In this document: piece by piece, positions 12,240-23,052 of the stretch
How the letters are laid out: every line of letters starts with the position of its first letter
Numbering within the stretch: position 1 is the stretch's first letter
Assembly: GCA_949825025.1 (NCBI GenBank)
Contig: OX463784.1
Coordinates: 6,579,431 to 6,643,430 of the forward strand
Origin: Siphlonurus alternatus
Lineage: Eukaryota > Arthropoda > Insecta > Ephemeroptera > Siphlonuridae
Direction of reading: 5' to 3'
Length of the DNA: 64,000 nt
Notes under the pieces: model-generated
Databases searched by the model: none
Seen by the model: only the letters and a program-made list of their open reading frames with translations
What the model was told of the DNA's origin: nothing
Position numbers and translations under genes: made by a program

Positions 12240-12362
12240 TCGTCGCCTAGGAAAATTTCCCTTTGCAGCCTTGATAATCACCATGCCTCGTTAAGAATAA
12301 TACAGGACATTGTGTATGATCAACAAGGTTGCAAGTAGGAAATTTTCTAAAGCAACGAGTAT
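12240..12362. mobile_element. MITE-like element, family I copy 2
   Basis: Ends tcgtcgcctaggaaaatttc and gaaattttctaaagcaacga are imperfect inverted repeats. The inner block ttgataatcaccatgcc matches the copy at 4389-4557. The flanks include gtatac on both sides, possibly part of the target duplication. Confidence 0.65.
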
Positions 12363-12711
12363 ACATTTCCATTCTCTAAAAATTCGTAGCAATAATTTTG
12401 TGACAAAACTTCATAAATTCAACGCTAGGTGGCACACTGGTGCTTCAAAAATAAATATATTGGAATTCAGACTTTAGTAGTTCCTAGAAAGCTCCATAGA
12501 TGGCAGGAAAATACACAATTAAGAAATGAATTTTCTTTTATATTTTAAATTAATATTTTATTTATTAAAAATTCCCAATACATGTTTTATTTCTAGATGT
12601 AAAAATAACCAGCATTTTAAAGTTGCTTTTATTTCTCATTAAAAATATAAAGATTATAAAATAATAAAAAAAATCGTAACTAATCAGCAAACAATTTGCA
12701 TTAATAACTTC

Positions 12712-14675
12712 TATAATTGTATAGTATAGACTATAATTGTAATTCAAATTATATTCCTCTTAATGAATTTGAAGTCTATAATTGTATGCAAAGCCTAAAA
12801 AACAATAAAGCTTCGGGCCCAGATTTTATTACGAATGAACATTTGAAGCTAGTAAGCAAGTCGTTAACCCCAACAATCACCAATATGTTTAACCTCTGTA
12901 TTGAAACGGCTACAATTCCGGAATTGTGGCGGATCGCCTACCTAATGGTATTATACAAAGGGAAGGGTAACATTATGTCACCCGACTCATACAGAGGTAT
13001 TATCCATGGTGATACCATGTACAAACTCTTCTCGAGATTAATTGCAAACAGGCTTTTTGATTCCACCCACTATCTTATTCCAAAAGAGCAATACGGCTTT
13101 ATGCCAGGACGTTCCACAATACAAGCTGTATCCACAGTATATAATCAAATTAAACTAGCATTGGAGAAGCCAAAGGGTCATTTATATATTGCTTTTGTAG
13201 ACTTCAGAAAAGCTTTTGATTCGGTCAATAGGAATTTGCTCATTGAAAAGCTGAAGTCATTTAAAGTAATTCCTTCTGAAATTTTGAATATCTTAGCTGT
13301 TATTCTAAATATCAATTATGTATGTGTTCAAGATCGCTTATCATGTTCTAGTAATATTATTCAATCTAACGGAGTTTTGCAAGGAGACCCGAGCAGCTCT
13401 CTTCTTTTCAATCTTTTTACTGCAGATATAACTGAGATTACAAAAGATATAAACTGTGAAAATGAAAATGATCAAGTCGTACTAAATTTATATGCAGATG
13501 ATCTTGCTATTATTTCAAAGAGCAAAGTCAAGCTACAAAAAGCGCTAAATAATCTATCCATCTGGGCCAAAACAAATGGTCTAGAAATTAACACAGAGAA
13601 AACCAAGGTTGTTAAGTTTAGAAGAGGCGGACCGTTATGCAAAAACGATGAAATTTATTGTGACGGTCAAAAGATTGAATTTCTAAATTCATTTAAATAT
13701 CTTGGCATAATACTTCAAATGACAGGGCTTTCTTTTTCTAAACATATAACAGAAAGATGTAAGAACGCTATCACTGTTATGTACACTATCTCAGGGCTGT
13801 CTGGTCTATCCGTCAAAACAGGGTTCAAACTATTCAATTTAAAAGTCGCCCCTGTGGCTACTTATGGTATTGAAATTGTATGGCCTCATTTATCTGTATC
13901 CGATTTTGATAAATTAGAATCAGTAAAAGCCATGTTTGTTAAAAGATTACTGTGTCTGTCAAAATTTACCGAAACTAGACTGGCCTATAAACTGATAGAT
14001 TCCAATTATTTTATTACAGAAATCAAAGAAATGTTTAAACTTCCAACGACAGATCAATATTCCAATTTTATAGCTGTCAGGAATCAAAAAGCTCAGGATA
14101 TTAATCCTGAGTTTTACAGCACTGATGCTATGATATGTAAATATTGGTGTCTGCCCCAATTGGATAGATCCAATGTTAGAAATGTTTTAATTCGCCAGGC
14201 TGTTCACGGCTTCCACTATCTAATTTGTAAATCTTCTGGTTATCATAAAGCTGAACAATCTTGTGTATGTAAATTATGTAATGAATATTGTAGCCAATAT
14301 CATTTAAATATCTGTAAATCTAGAATTAAGTCTATTAGCGATTATGCCAGGGGAGATTTCATATAGTCTATAGATTTTGAATAGCAATGAAGCAATAAGT
14401 TTTTTTTATTCTATCTATTTTCTATGTCATATTTTGTCTTATATATATGTGATTATATATATGATATATTATTATTATGATGTAACAGGCTGTTAGTATC
14501 ATCTGTTATTTTATTTTATATTGTTTTATTATCATTTTCTATTGTTCTATTATTCTGTAACTATTATATATGTTTTGTATGTATGTTTTATGTGTTCTAT
14601 TGTAATGTTTTTCTATAATGTATGTTTCTAGTGCTGTTAATATGTACACTTTCTGTGTTTAATAAAAGACTAATA
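12712..14675 (+). mobile_element. 5'-truncated LINE (non-LTR retrotransposon) insertion with 12-bp target duplication
   Basis: The 12-mer attaataacttc occurs directly before (12700-12711) and directly after (14676-14687) this segment, as expected from target-primed reverse transcription. The body is one open reverse-transcriptase frame plus about 310 bp of 3' UTR that ends in an A-rich aataaaagactaata stretch rather than long poly(A). The endonuclease and any ORF1 are absent, so the copy is 5'-truncated. The intact frame suggests a fairly recent insertion. Confidence 0.85.
12717..14366 (+). CDS. Reverse transcriptase domain of a non-LTR retrotransposon (5'-truncated)
   Basis: An uninterrupted frame of about 549 codons. 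The RT core is complete: an N-terminal NNKASGPD segment, IPELWRIAYLMVLYKGKG, motif A with FVDFRKAFD (catalytic Asp near residue 162), motif B NGVLQGDPSSSLLFN, motif C YADD at residues 259-262, and FKYLG after it. A Cys-rich C-terminus (CKLC, then H and C: a CX2CX7HX3C pattern) resembles the terminal zinc knuckle found in many LINE ORF2 proteins. The frame opens with a TTG codon at the truncation point, and the first in-frame ATG is near 12785. No native start or endonuclease domain remains, so the copy cannot be autonomous. I do not assign a clade. No frameshifts or stops are seen. Confidence 0.9.
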   Translation: MYSIDYNCNSNYIPLNEFEVYNCMQSLKNNKASGPDFITNEHLKLVSKSLTPTITNMFNLCIETATIPELWRIAYLMVLYKGKGNIMSPDSYRGIIHGDTMYKLFSRLIANRLFDSTHYLIPKEQYGFMPGRSTIQAVSTVYNQIKLALEKPKGHLYIAFVDFRKAFDSVNRNLLIEKLKSFKVIPSEILNILAVILNINYVCVQDRLSCSSNIIQSNGVLQGDPSSSLLFNLFTADITEITKDINCENENDQVVLNLYADDLAIISKSKVKLQKALNNLSIWAKTNGLEINTEKTKVVKFRRGGPLCKNDEIYCDGQKIEFLNSFKYLGIILQMTGLSFSKHITERCKNAITVMYTISGLSGLSVKTGFKLFNLKVAPVATYGIEIVWPHLSVSDFDKLESVKAMFVKRLLCLSKFTETRLAYKLIDSNYFITEIKEMFKLPTTDQYSNFIAVRNQKAQDINPEFYSTDAMICKYWCLPQLDRSNVRNVLIRQAVHGFHYLICKSSGYHKAEQSCVCKLCNEYCSQYHLNICKSRIKSISDYARGDFI

Positions 14676-14875
14676 ATTAATAACTTCAATAATGACTTAA
14701 GTAGTGCATACTCTGAGATGTTCTATAAGCATTTACTATGTATCAATGCGTACTTTATGATAAAAAGAGTATAATTATTTTGGAAGTATATTTTACAACA
14801 ATAAATATCAATATTATTCATAATATTTATAGCACTTCCATTGCACATAACAATATAAGCACGTCAAATCATGAA

Positions 14876-15160
14876 TCACCACTCAAGTAAAAATAATGTA
14901 TAGGTATAAGTATGGGACGTATAGGAAATAGTATGGGATTTGATAGAAAGTGGTAGGTAAATGCATTGAGTATGTATAGGTATTGTATAGGCACGAAATA
15001 TTTGATAAAAATATGGTGTGGTCAGAAGTATAGGCACCCGTTTATTTTATTTTGTGAGAACTGTGACCACACTTTTACCTATACTATAAAATTATCAAAA
15101 CTGTGCCTACACTTTTGCCTATACCATCATTGGATGGTGAAAAATTTTAAAGTCCAATAT
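14876..15160 (+). repeat. Left arm of a large inverted pair (gtatagg/agtatggg degenerate repeats)
   Basis: It begins ctcaagtaaaaataatgtat and consists of degenerate short units such as gtataggcac, agtatggga and acttttgcctataccat. The same material in inverted order, ending ctatacaatttttttacttg ag, is at 19390-19653. Together they bracket about 4.2 kb containing exon-like segments and a minisatellite. Long terminal repeats built from short repeats recall Foldback-type elements; that assignment is inference. Confidence 0.6.
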
Positions 15161-15604
15161 TGGACTTAGAATAATTTTCTCTAGTATACATGGTACTTAA
15201 TTAATGTTTAATTGGTATAATTTTTTTGAATTAGTAAATAAAACATAATTTATTTTATCCCATGCCTTTTGCAATTAACTAATTTAATTATATATTTAAT
15301 TGCGAGAATAATAAAATCGTATGTTTATTTATCTTTGTTATGTCAAATTTTTATATATCGTTTTCTGTAATTATAATTTTTATTTTTTTTTATTTATTTA
15401 TTTTTTTTTTTTATTTTAATATAATTTCGATCGATTTAATGAATAATCCGCAACTCAAAATCTTTCTTATATTTTAGTTGTTTTCTACCACTTCATATAT
15501 TCCGCGCCACGCTAGTTGAATTTTTTTTCCCTGTCTTGTGATTGGCTACAGATGCGTCAGCTGTTTATTTGTTATTGTAACGCTCTCAAAGAGAAAGTTT
15601 TGAG

Positions 15605-15691
15605 ATGGCGTCTGTTCTTCAATGTGTCGTGAATTTCTGTCTATTTATGAGAAAAGAAATGCTAAAAACTGCATTCTGGCTCGTTATATCG
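15605..15691 (+). CDS. Candidate first exon of a spliced transcript
   Basis: Two overlapping starts are possible: ATG at 15605 (MASVLQCVVNFCLFMRKEML, then on to the donor in phase 0) and ATG at 15622 (MCREFLSIYEKRNAKNCILA, phase 1). The segment ends in a strong donor (tcg then gtaagt). The region just upstream is locally less AT-rich. Joined to 15776-15861, every frame meets a stop, so these two exons may be 5' untranslated with small upstream ORFs, or the gene may be broken. Confidence 0.4.
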
Positions 15692-15775
15692 GTAAGTTAC
15701 TAATTCATACTTCATATTATATTGTTTTGAGTATTCATGGGACACATTATAATTTCATTTTTTCAATCACTTCAG

Positions 15776-15861
15776 GTGTCTCCTGGATGATGATGTCAAC
15801 TACGGCCAAACTGCATGATATGCATACAGCTTCAGCGAGTGGAGCTTTGCTCACATAAACG
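15776..15861 (+). other. Candidate second (untranslated) exon
   Basis: It is bounded by a good acceptor (cacttcag) and a consensus donor (acg then gtaagt). All three frames contain a stop within its 86 bp, including TGA and TAA codons, so it cannot be internal coding sequence in the present form. One frame reads LLDDDVNYGQTA before a TGA. Confidence 0.4.
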
Positions 15862-16371
15862 GTAAGTCTATATAGGATCTTGTTCTTTATTATTAATGTA
15901 TCAAAAACGATTATGTGCTTGTTGTATATTGACTCGCATGTTTACTGTATGCATACCATAACACATTACATAATCTGTACTGTACAGTGCACAGCCCAGT
16001 TTTGGATTTTAGCTCTCTTTTGGTTCCGAACTGCTTTTAGGCTCTTTATAGGCAAAAAAAGTTAAAAAAGAAAATTGTTTCTTATTTTTTTTTCATATCC
16101 CACCACACAAATTTTTTTTTTACTCAAGAGATGCTCTGATATGGAACTAAAATTACTGTATGGATAAACTCAATTGCTACATTCTATTGAACATGTTAAT
16201 ATTTTTTCAAAAATTTAAGAACCCTAAATATGGCAGATAAAAATTGTTAAAAGTGCGAAATGTCTTAAGGGGATCCGTTACCGGGCTACGTGGTGTACGT
16301 GCTGACAAATTTAACATTTCTACTGGTTTGATACATTATTGTAATTACAATAATCCTATCCAACCTTGCAG

Positions 16372-16496
16372 GTTGCACTTTGGCGTGAGGGTGGTGAAGC
16401 GGATGTTGCAGCTGGAAGGGAGGCGAGAGATGCGGGGTGAGATCATAGAGGGCAGCTACGCCTCCTTGCAGGACCTCATCGTAGTCATAAAGAATG
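16372..16496 (+). CDS. Internal exon with strong coding character, family not recognised
   Basis: A 125-bp, GC-richer segment is bounded by ccttgcag and gtgagt. Only one frame is open: LHFGVRVVKRMLQLEGRREM continuing to a conserved-looking IIEGSYASLQDLIVVIKN, with split codons at both ends (one base each). The codon content and the sharp splice boundaries make this the best exon in the 15-19 kb block. The FGVRVVKRML stretch loosely recalls helices in dynein heavy chains, but too weakly to name. The minisatellite starts immediately after its donor. Confidence 0.55.
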
Positions 16497-16499
16497 GTG

Positions 16500-18935
16500 A
16501 GTACCAGACACAAACTTTTGTTTTCACTATTTACTGTAAGTCATTATGGCAGTGTTTCTCGGAGGGTGTTCCTTGATCAAGTAGTACTGACTCGTCGCTA
16601 CATTATAAAACCAACATGGTTGCCATTTAACGTAAACTGCTACCAGACACAAATTAACTTGTATTTTCAGTACGTTATCATGGCAATGTTTGTCAAGGTT
16701 GTTAGCTGGTCTGACTCACTGCTGAATTTTGTAAACAAAATGGCTGCCATTTAACGTAACCTTCAACTTGACACAAACTAACTTACATTTCAGTACGTTA
16801 TTATGGCAAAATATCTCGGAGGCTGTTTCTTTGTTACATACTGACTAGTCGCTACTAAATTCAGACAAGATGGCTGCCATTTAGCGGAACTTTCAACTAG
16901 ACACAAACACACTTGCATTTCAGTACGTTATGATGGCAAAGTGTCTCGGAGGCTCTTCCTCTGTTAAGTACTGACTTGTCGCTACTAAATTTAACAAGAT
17001 GGCTGCCATTTAGCGGAACTTTCAACTAGACACAAACTCACTTCCATTTCAGTACGTTATGATGGCAAAGCGTCTCGGAGGCAGTTTTTTGTTACATACT
17101 GACTAGTCGCTACTAATTTTAAACAAAATAGCTGCCATTTAGCTCAACCTTCATCTAGATACAAACTAACTTGCATTTCAGTACGTTATGATGGCAAAGT
17201 GTCTCGGAGGCAGTTTCTTTGTTACGTACTGACTAATCGCTACTAAATTTAGACAAGATGGCTGCCATTTAGCGGAACCTTCAACTTGACACAAACTCAC
17301 TTGCATTTCAGTACGTTATGATGGCAAAGTGTCTCGGAGGCAGTTTCTTTGTTACGTACTGACTTGTCGCTACTAAATTTAACAAGATGGCTGCCATTTA
17401 GCAGAACTTTCAACTAGACACAAACTCACTTCCATTTCAGTACGTTATGATGGCAAAGTGTCTCGGAGGCAGTTTCTTTGTTACGTACCGATCGCTACTA
17501 ATTTTAACCAAAATGGCTGCCATTTAGCTCAACCTTCATCTAGACACAAACTAACTTGCATTTCAGTACGTTATGATGGCAAAGTGTCTCGGAGGCAGTT
17601 TCTTTGTTACGTACTGACTAATCGCTACTAAATTTAGACAAGATGGCTGCCATTTAGCGGAACTTTCAACTTGACACTAACTCACTTGCATTTCAGTACG
17701 TTATGATGGCAAAGTGTCTCGGAGGCAGTTTCTTTGTTACGTACTGACTTGTCGCTACTAAATTTAACAAGATGGCTGCCATTTAGCGGAACTTTCAACT
17801 AGACACAAACTCACTTCCATTTCAGTACGTTGTGATGGCAAAGCGTCTCGGAGGCAGTTTCTTTGTTACGTACTGACTAGTCGCTACTAATTTTAACCAA
17901 AATGGCTGCCATTTAGCTCAACTTTCATCTAGACACAAACTCACTTCCATTTCAGTACGCTATGATGGCAAAGTGTCTCGGAGGCAGTTTCTTTGTTACG
18001 TACTGACTAATCGCTACTAAATTCAGACAAGATGGCTGCCATTTAGCGGAACTTTCAACTTGACACAAACACACTTGCATTTCAGTACGTTATGATGGCA
18101 AAGTGTCTCGGAGGCTCTTCCTCTGTTAAGTACTGACTTGTCGCTACTAAATTTAACAAGATGGCTGCCATTTAGCGGAACTTTCAACTAGACACAAACT
18201 CACTTCCATTTCAGTACGTTATGATGGCAAAGTGTCTCGGAGGCAGTTTCTTTGTTACGTACTGATCGTTACTAATTTTAACCAAAATGGCTGCCATTTA
18301 GCTCAACCTTCATCTAGACAAAAACTAACTTGCATTTCAGTACGTTATGATGGCAAAGTGTCTCGGAGGCAGTTTCTTTGTTACGTACTGACTAATCGCT
18401 ACTAAATTTAGACAAGATGGCTGCCATTTAGCGGAACTTTCAACTTGACACTAACTCACTTGCATTTCAGTACGTTATGATGGCAAAGTGTCTCGGAGGC
18501 AGTTTCTTTGTTACGTACTGACTTGTCGCTACTAATTTTAACCAAAATGGCTGCCATTTAAAGTAAACTGCTACCAGACACAATCTTGCTTGTATTTTTA
18601 GTACATTATCATGGCAATGTATCTCTGAATTTGTTAGTTAGTCAAGTATTGACTCATCGTTGAATTTTGTAAACAAAATGGCTGCCATTTAAAGTAACCT
18701 GCTACCAGACACAAACTGACTTGTATTTTCAGCACGTTATCATGGCAATGTCTCCCGGAGACTGTTTTTTGGTCAACTTCTGACTCGTCGCTACATCATG
18801 AACCAAGATGGCTGCCTTGTAACAAATACTAATACCGCACAAAACTAAATTGTGTTCTCAGTTTGTTATGGTAGAAATGTGTCCCTGAGGCTAATTCTTG
18901 GTCAAGTACTGACTCGTAGCTGCATTACAGAACAC
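16500..18935. repeat. Minisatellite array of about 130-bp monomers with higher-order structure
   Basis: At least 16 monomers share gatggctgccattta, a caaactnacttncatttcag block and tacgttatgatggcaaag. The gatggc anchor recurs at 16739, 16869, 16998, 17127, 17257, 17386, 17512, 17642, 17771, 17901, 18031, 18160, 18286, 18416, 18546, 18677 and 18807. Three monomer types alternate in the centre (gacaagatgg, aacaagatgg, accaaaatgg), giving a trimer of 385-389 bp. Trimer sizes alternate because every second B-to-C step is 4 bp shorter, implying a hexamer of about 774 bp. Edge monomers are more diverged, as usual for arrays homogenised in the middle. Confidence 0.9.
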
Positions 18936-19031
18936 ATATGTTTATTGTTTGATTTACGTCAAAATAAATTATCGGACGTAACTTTGTGTAATTTTATTTC
19001 ATGTTTTTTAACGTAATGTTTGTCATTACAG

Positions 19032-19161
19032 ATTGATTGTGGATATGGTATGGCAAACCTCTTCCGTTGGAATCATCAGAGCCAAGCTGCCGGGAGTCTA
19101 CCCAGAACCTGTATTTTCTACCGATTATTGTATTATGCTTAGAAGGAAATGTAAGAAATAA
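19032..19161 (+). CDS. Candidate terminal exon
   Basis: It follows an acceptor (gtcattacag). The frame LIVDMVWQTSSVGIIRAKLP continues 42 codons to TAA at 19159-19161, which overlaps an AATAAA signal (19157-19162). A second frame is open to a TAG about 18 codons earlier than the end of the segment. The phase left by the 16372-16496 exon (one base) would place a TGA at once, so the two do not join directly; a missed exon or pseudogene is implied. No family recognised. Confidence 0.4.
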
Positions 19162-19389
19162 AGTATTGTTTATTAAAAATATTATGTTTCTCTTCATAAT
19201 ATTATAAATTATAATATTTGTTTTTACTGACAATTTAATTTCTATATTGGAATTATGTTGATTAATTTTATTATGTTATCTGTTTTGTTTATATGTTTTT
19301 TAATTGTACCTTTTTGATGAACCAATAAATTTTAATTATTAAAAATAAAATAATTGTGCAATTTTTATTTAATTAGAGTAAAGGATAGT

Positions 19390-19653
19390 GGAAATAAGTT
19401 TTCTCCCCATACTTTTGCCTATACCATTATTTGGTGTGGGCAGAAGTATGGGTACCATTATAGTACCATGGTGTGTGCAAAAGTATAGGCACAAGTGTAG
19501 GAGAAGAGTGTAGGCACAAGTATAGGAAAATCGGTCATTTTCCCCATACTTTATGCACATACTTTTGGTATAAGAACAGTGTGGGTATGCCCATACAATA
19601 TCCCATATTATTTCACATACTATTCCTATACAATTTTTTTACTTGAGCAATCA
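19390..19653 (-). repeat. Right arm of the large inverted pair
   Basis: It contains acttttgcctataccatta, gtataggcacaagtgtagg units, and ends ctatacaatttttttacttg followed by ag, the inverse of the start of the arm at 14876. The arms are degenerate rather than identical, so the pair is old or was never sequence-homogenised. Confidence 0.6.
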
Positions 19654-20457
19654 TATAGGTTTGTCATTAAAAATCACAACAATATATCACACACAAAAAT
19701 AAAAACAAATGATCAAAATTCATATTACAACAATAATCCATTATGGAACATGATACAGAAAAAAGTTACTTTCTCTGCACAAGGAAAAAAATATATAATT
19801 ATATGTTAATAGGAAGGAGATAAAATTAATATCATGAAATAGGAGGAAAAATGCTAAATTATCAAATATCAAATCTATTATTGGATTATTTTTTTAATAA
19901 TAACAAGGAAATGTTACGGTTGGAATTTGAGAAGTTGGTCCTTATTTATATCTTAAAATATTTTTATATTTGGATGTATATGAAATGTCAACTCATTAGT
20001 TTGTTAATATATATATATATATTATAATATATATATTATGATATATATATTATATATTATAATATTATATATTATAATTATGCCATTGTTTTTACAACAG
20101 CGTAGATGAATACATAAATTTTTACTGTTCAATAGATTTTTTTCATATTTACGTGTTTTTTGTTTGTTTGTTTTTGTTTTTTTTTTTTGCTTTTTTTTTT
20201 TTTTTGCTTTTTTGTGTGTTTATGAATGCCTTGTATTAAATGACACGTATTTACCTTTTCCACCTGTATTTTGTGTTTTACCTTGTATTTGACTATTTTT
20301 AATGAGATAAAATAAATAATTTGTTTTGTTTTTTTACCTAGGACGCGGATTTATCGAAATTTTCATATAACATATTTAATATTTGATTTAACCCATAATT
20401 AAAATATTAGGGCTAAGAAGGGGCTTAATTCGTGGATGATCACTAATCTTACAGCAG

Positions 20458-20637
20458 ATATCGTCCCTCGTCTGAAATAGGTCTCCGTTACCACGATATT
20501 GTTGAAATAATAAACCATTTCAGGTGAGCGCAATTAATTAATATGAGTTGTAAATAGGTATATTATAACATAGAGTTAATTGGTGCGCTCACCTGAAATA
20601 GCAGATAGCTCATTTTAAATACAGGACGAGGTGTAAT
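20458..20637. mobile_element. MITE-like element, family A copy 2
   Basis: Ends atatcgtccctcgtctgaa and the degenerate complement acaggacgaggtgtaat flank internal inverted words atttcaggtgagcgcaatta and gtgcgctcacctgaaatag, which are shared with the other family A copies. Confidence 0.65.
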
Positions 20638-20939
20638 ATTTACTAATTTATACACTCAAAGTTTTATTAATTAGGTTTAAAATTTTGACACAGATGAAAT
20701 TTAATAGACAGTGTAAGGAGAATGGTTGATTCTTATAATTATTATTTTACGATAAATTAAATTTTATCCTCCCTTTAAAACTCTTTAAATTATGCTCTAC
20801 TAAAGTGTTTATATAATAAAAAATTATCTCTTAAAAGTGCAAAGACACGTATTTTGTAAACAATGATTAATTATTGCGTAGTTTACAAAATTAAAATTCA
20901 TATATTCTTACATCAAAGAAAATTCACTAACGTGCAATG

Positions 20940-21030
20940 TACCCTCGTCGCCTCGAAAAATTTCCCTCTTACAACCTTGTAACAATTAATCCCCGTAACA
21001 ATTACACTATTCAGCATGAAAGCATGAACG
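20940..21030. mobile_element. Family I MITE fragment
   Basis: The left end ctcgtcgcctcgaaaaattt and the following ttacaaccttgtaacaatta match the left half of copies at 4389 and 12240. The right end is not recognisable, so this is a partial copy. Confidence 0.45.
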
Positions 21031-21101
21031 TTATCTTTAAATTGTCTTAATTGATTTTAATTTAATAATTTTTCAATACTGTTGATTATACATTATTTAT
21101 A

Positions 21102-21370
21102 TAGAGCACGGAAAAAAGTCATTTTGCCTATTTGTGCACATGAGGACTATTTTGCTGTCGTTTAGGATGTCCACCGATCTCCGGAAGTGGATTAAAATAA
21201 GCCTATAAAAAAAAATACTATTTAGACTATTTTTGGATTTTGAGACTATTTTGGTAAAATATGACTTTTTGTGACTTTTTGACATGTTTTTAGTGCATTT
21301 CAGCTCTTTTCTTCATATTGTTAAAATAAAAGTAGAGACACATATAGTGTCTGTTATATAGTTATATATA

Positions 21371-21426
<56 letters not shown>

Positions 21427-21664
21427 ATATATAGTTATATAGTGTCTGTGTAAGGGAAGTCTGTGTAAAGAAATATAAAAAAAATAAAACTTTTAAACAC
21501 ACTTTTAAATAACACGTTTGAAACGCCTTTTTGCTGCACTTTCTAAAAAAAAAAATAGACTATTTTTTAAAAAAAGTGACTTTTTTGTAGACTATTTTCC
21601 AAAAATAAGTTGACTCTTTAGGTGCCTATTTTTTGAAAAAAATGTGACTTTTTTTCGCGCTCTA
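21102..21664. mobile_element. hAT-like non-autonomous element with tagagc termini
   Basis: Inverted ends tagagcacggaaaaaagtc and gactttttttcgcgctcta are flanked by attattta at 21092-21099 and 21665-21672; the left copy is offset by two bases (ta). An 8-bp duplication would fit the hAT superfamily. The interior carries gactattttt words and a long TA microsatellite (21361-21424). A related element with tagag ends is at 58991-59613. Confidence 0.55.
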
Positions 21665-22061
21665 ATTATTTAGCATAACTGGACCATGTACTGTACTTTT
21701 TTTACTTTTTTTCAAAATTACAAATCTGTTTATTTCTTTGTATCTTGTGGAGTTGTCAGTATCAGCATATAAGATGTTAATACTAGATTTATTTTAAATG
21801 TTTTATTTTTTCTGTCATTTTTTCTTCCTATGACGTACTTTTAATCGTGATTAATATAGAGATAATATGTTGCAATTTTTTTTTATAGTTTATACGCTGT
21901 AAGTATACAAAGTTTAATACAAGGTTTGTGTTATATGAGAGCTATGAAATAGGATCATACCTTTAGATTCAAAGTAAAGCAGAATTATCAAAGGGTATTA
22001 GGTACCCTTGCGACCTCTATATGACCTTTAACCTTAGAGGTAATTAAGTATCACGTGATCC

Positions 22062-22473
22062 ACGTATGTATATGATTTTCCTTTTACCTCTAAAGACTCC
22101 ATTAATTAAAGGGCTTGAAAAGGAAAAAGTTCCGCTTACCAGACTGCCAAAATCTATGACTTTTTACCAGCATGTCTCAGAGAAGTTGAAAATGAAAAAT
22201 TATTTTAAAGAAAAATTAAAAAATATTTTTATAATTAAGGAAATGTACTCTGTAAAAATGTACTTTTGTAATAAGTTGCCAGAAGATATACTGTCTAATG
22301 TTGTTTTTTAATTGATTGTATCCATTGTATTTCATACCGTGATAGTTTTATGAATTATTGTTATTTTGATGTTGTTTTGTGTTATGTAATTTTAATGTTA
22401 TTATTTGGAATGACGTAATCCATGTTGTACCTGATGTACAGCCAGTTGATTGAATAAATGAATTGAATTGAAT
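22062..22473 (+). mobile_element. 3' fragment of a LINE
   Basis: An 81-codon open stretch ends in a profile typical of LINE ORF2 C-termini (KLKNIFIIKEMYSVKMYFCN then a stop). About 140 bp later comes a tail of tandem gaattgaattg units after gaataaatg. Such short tandem tails are common at LINE 3' ends. The 5' part is missing. The element clade is not assigned. Confidence 0.5.
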
Positions 22474-22644
22474 CTCAAAATATGTACCAATTATTTAAGA
22501 CGACTCAAAATACGTATGAATTTTAGAATGTATGAAATTGTTTCCCTTTTTATTTGTAGTTTTATTTGAGGCAATAGTTAAGTTCTTGCTGTCTAGAAGT
22601 CTGAATAGAATGCGTAATATTAAAAATTATACAGAGGTGTTTAA

Positions 22645-23048
22645 GGTAGAGATAACTTTGATCAGCTGTTCGACGTAGGTCCCTTTGAGTCCTTTGACTA
22701 AACATGTAAACCTTAGTAAATTGACAAAAATTCTGAAATTTTTTTGAGAGCCAGATATTAGTGCCTAAAAGCCATAGAAAAAGTTTCAAAACAATTTAAC
22801 GAGTCGATTTTTTTAATTATGTTTTTAGTTTGTCTCTCCATGTGGGAAAGCCCTATTTTTATGCTGAAAATTAAAAAAAAAAATAATTAAAAAAAATCGT
22901 CTCGTTAAATTGTTTTGAAATTTTTTCTTTGGCTTTTAGGCATTAATATCTACCTCTAAAAAAATGTCAGAATTTATGTGAATTTGCTAAGGTTTACATG
23001 CTAATCAAATGGAACTACGTCGAACAGCTGATCGGCGTTATCACTACC
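22645..23048. mobile_element. TTAA-flanked palindromic MITE, family E copy 1
   Basis: Ends ggtagagataac and gttatcactacc sit exactly between TTAA tetramers (22641-22644 and 23049-23052), the piggyBac target signature. The long arms include gtaaaccttagtaaattgac, gcctaaaagccatagaaaaa and caaaacaatttaacgagtcg, each with its complement on the other side. Copies or partial copies are at 26828-27032 and 33440-33770. Confidence 0.8.
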
Positions 23049-23052
23049 TTAA

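Noticed and set aside
16244..16576. 110-codon open frame as a complete gene
   Set aside because: The coding character is limited to the part between the splice sites at 16372 and 16496; the rest is intron and repeat.
20000..20080. Alternating ta-rich palindromes as an origin or attachment site
   Set aside because: Simple AT-rich low complexity explains it; no other supporting signal.
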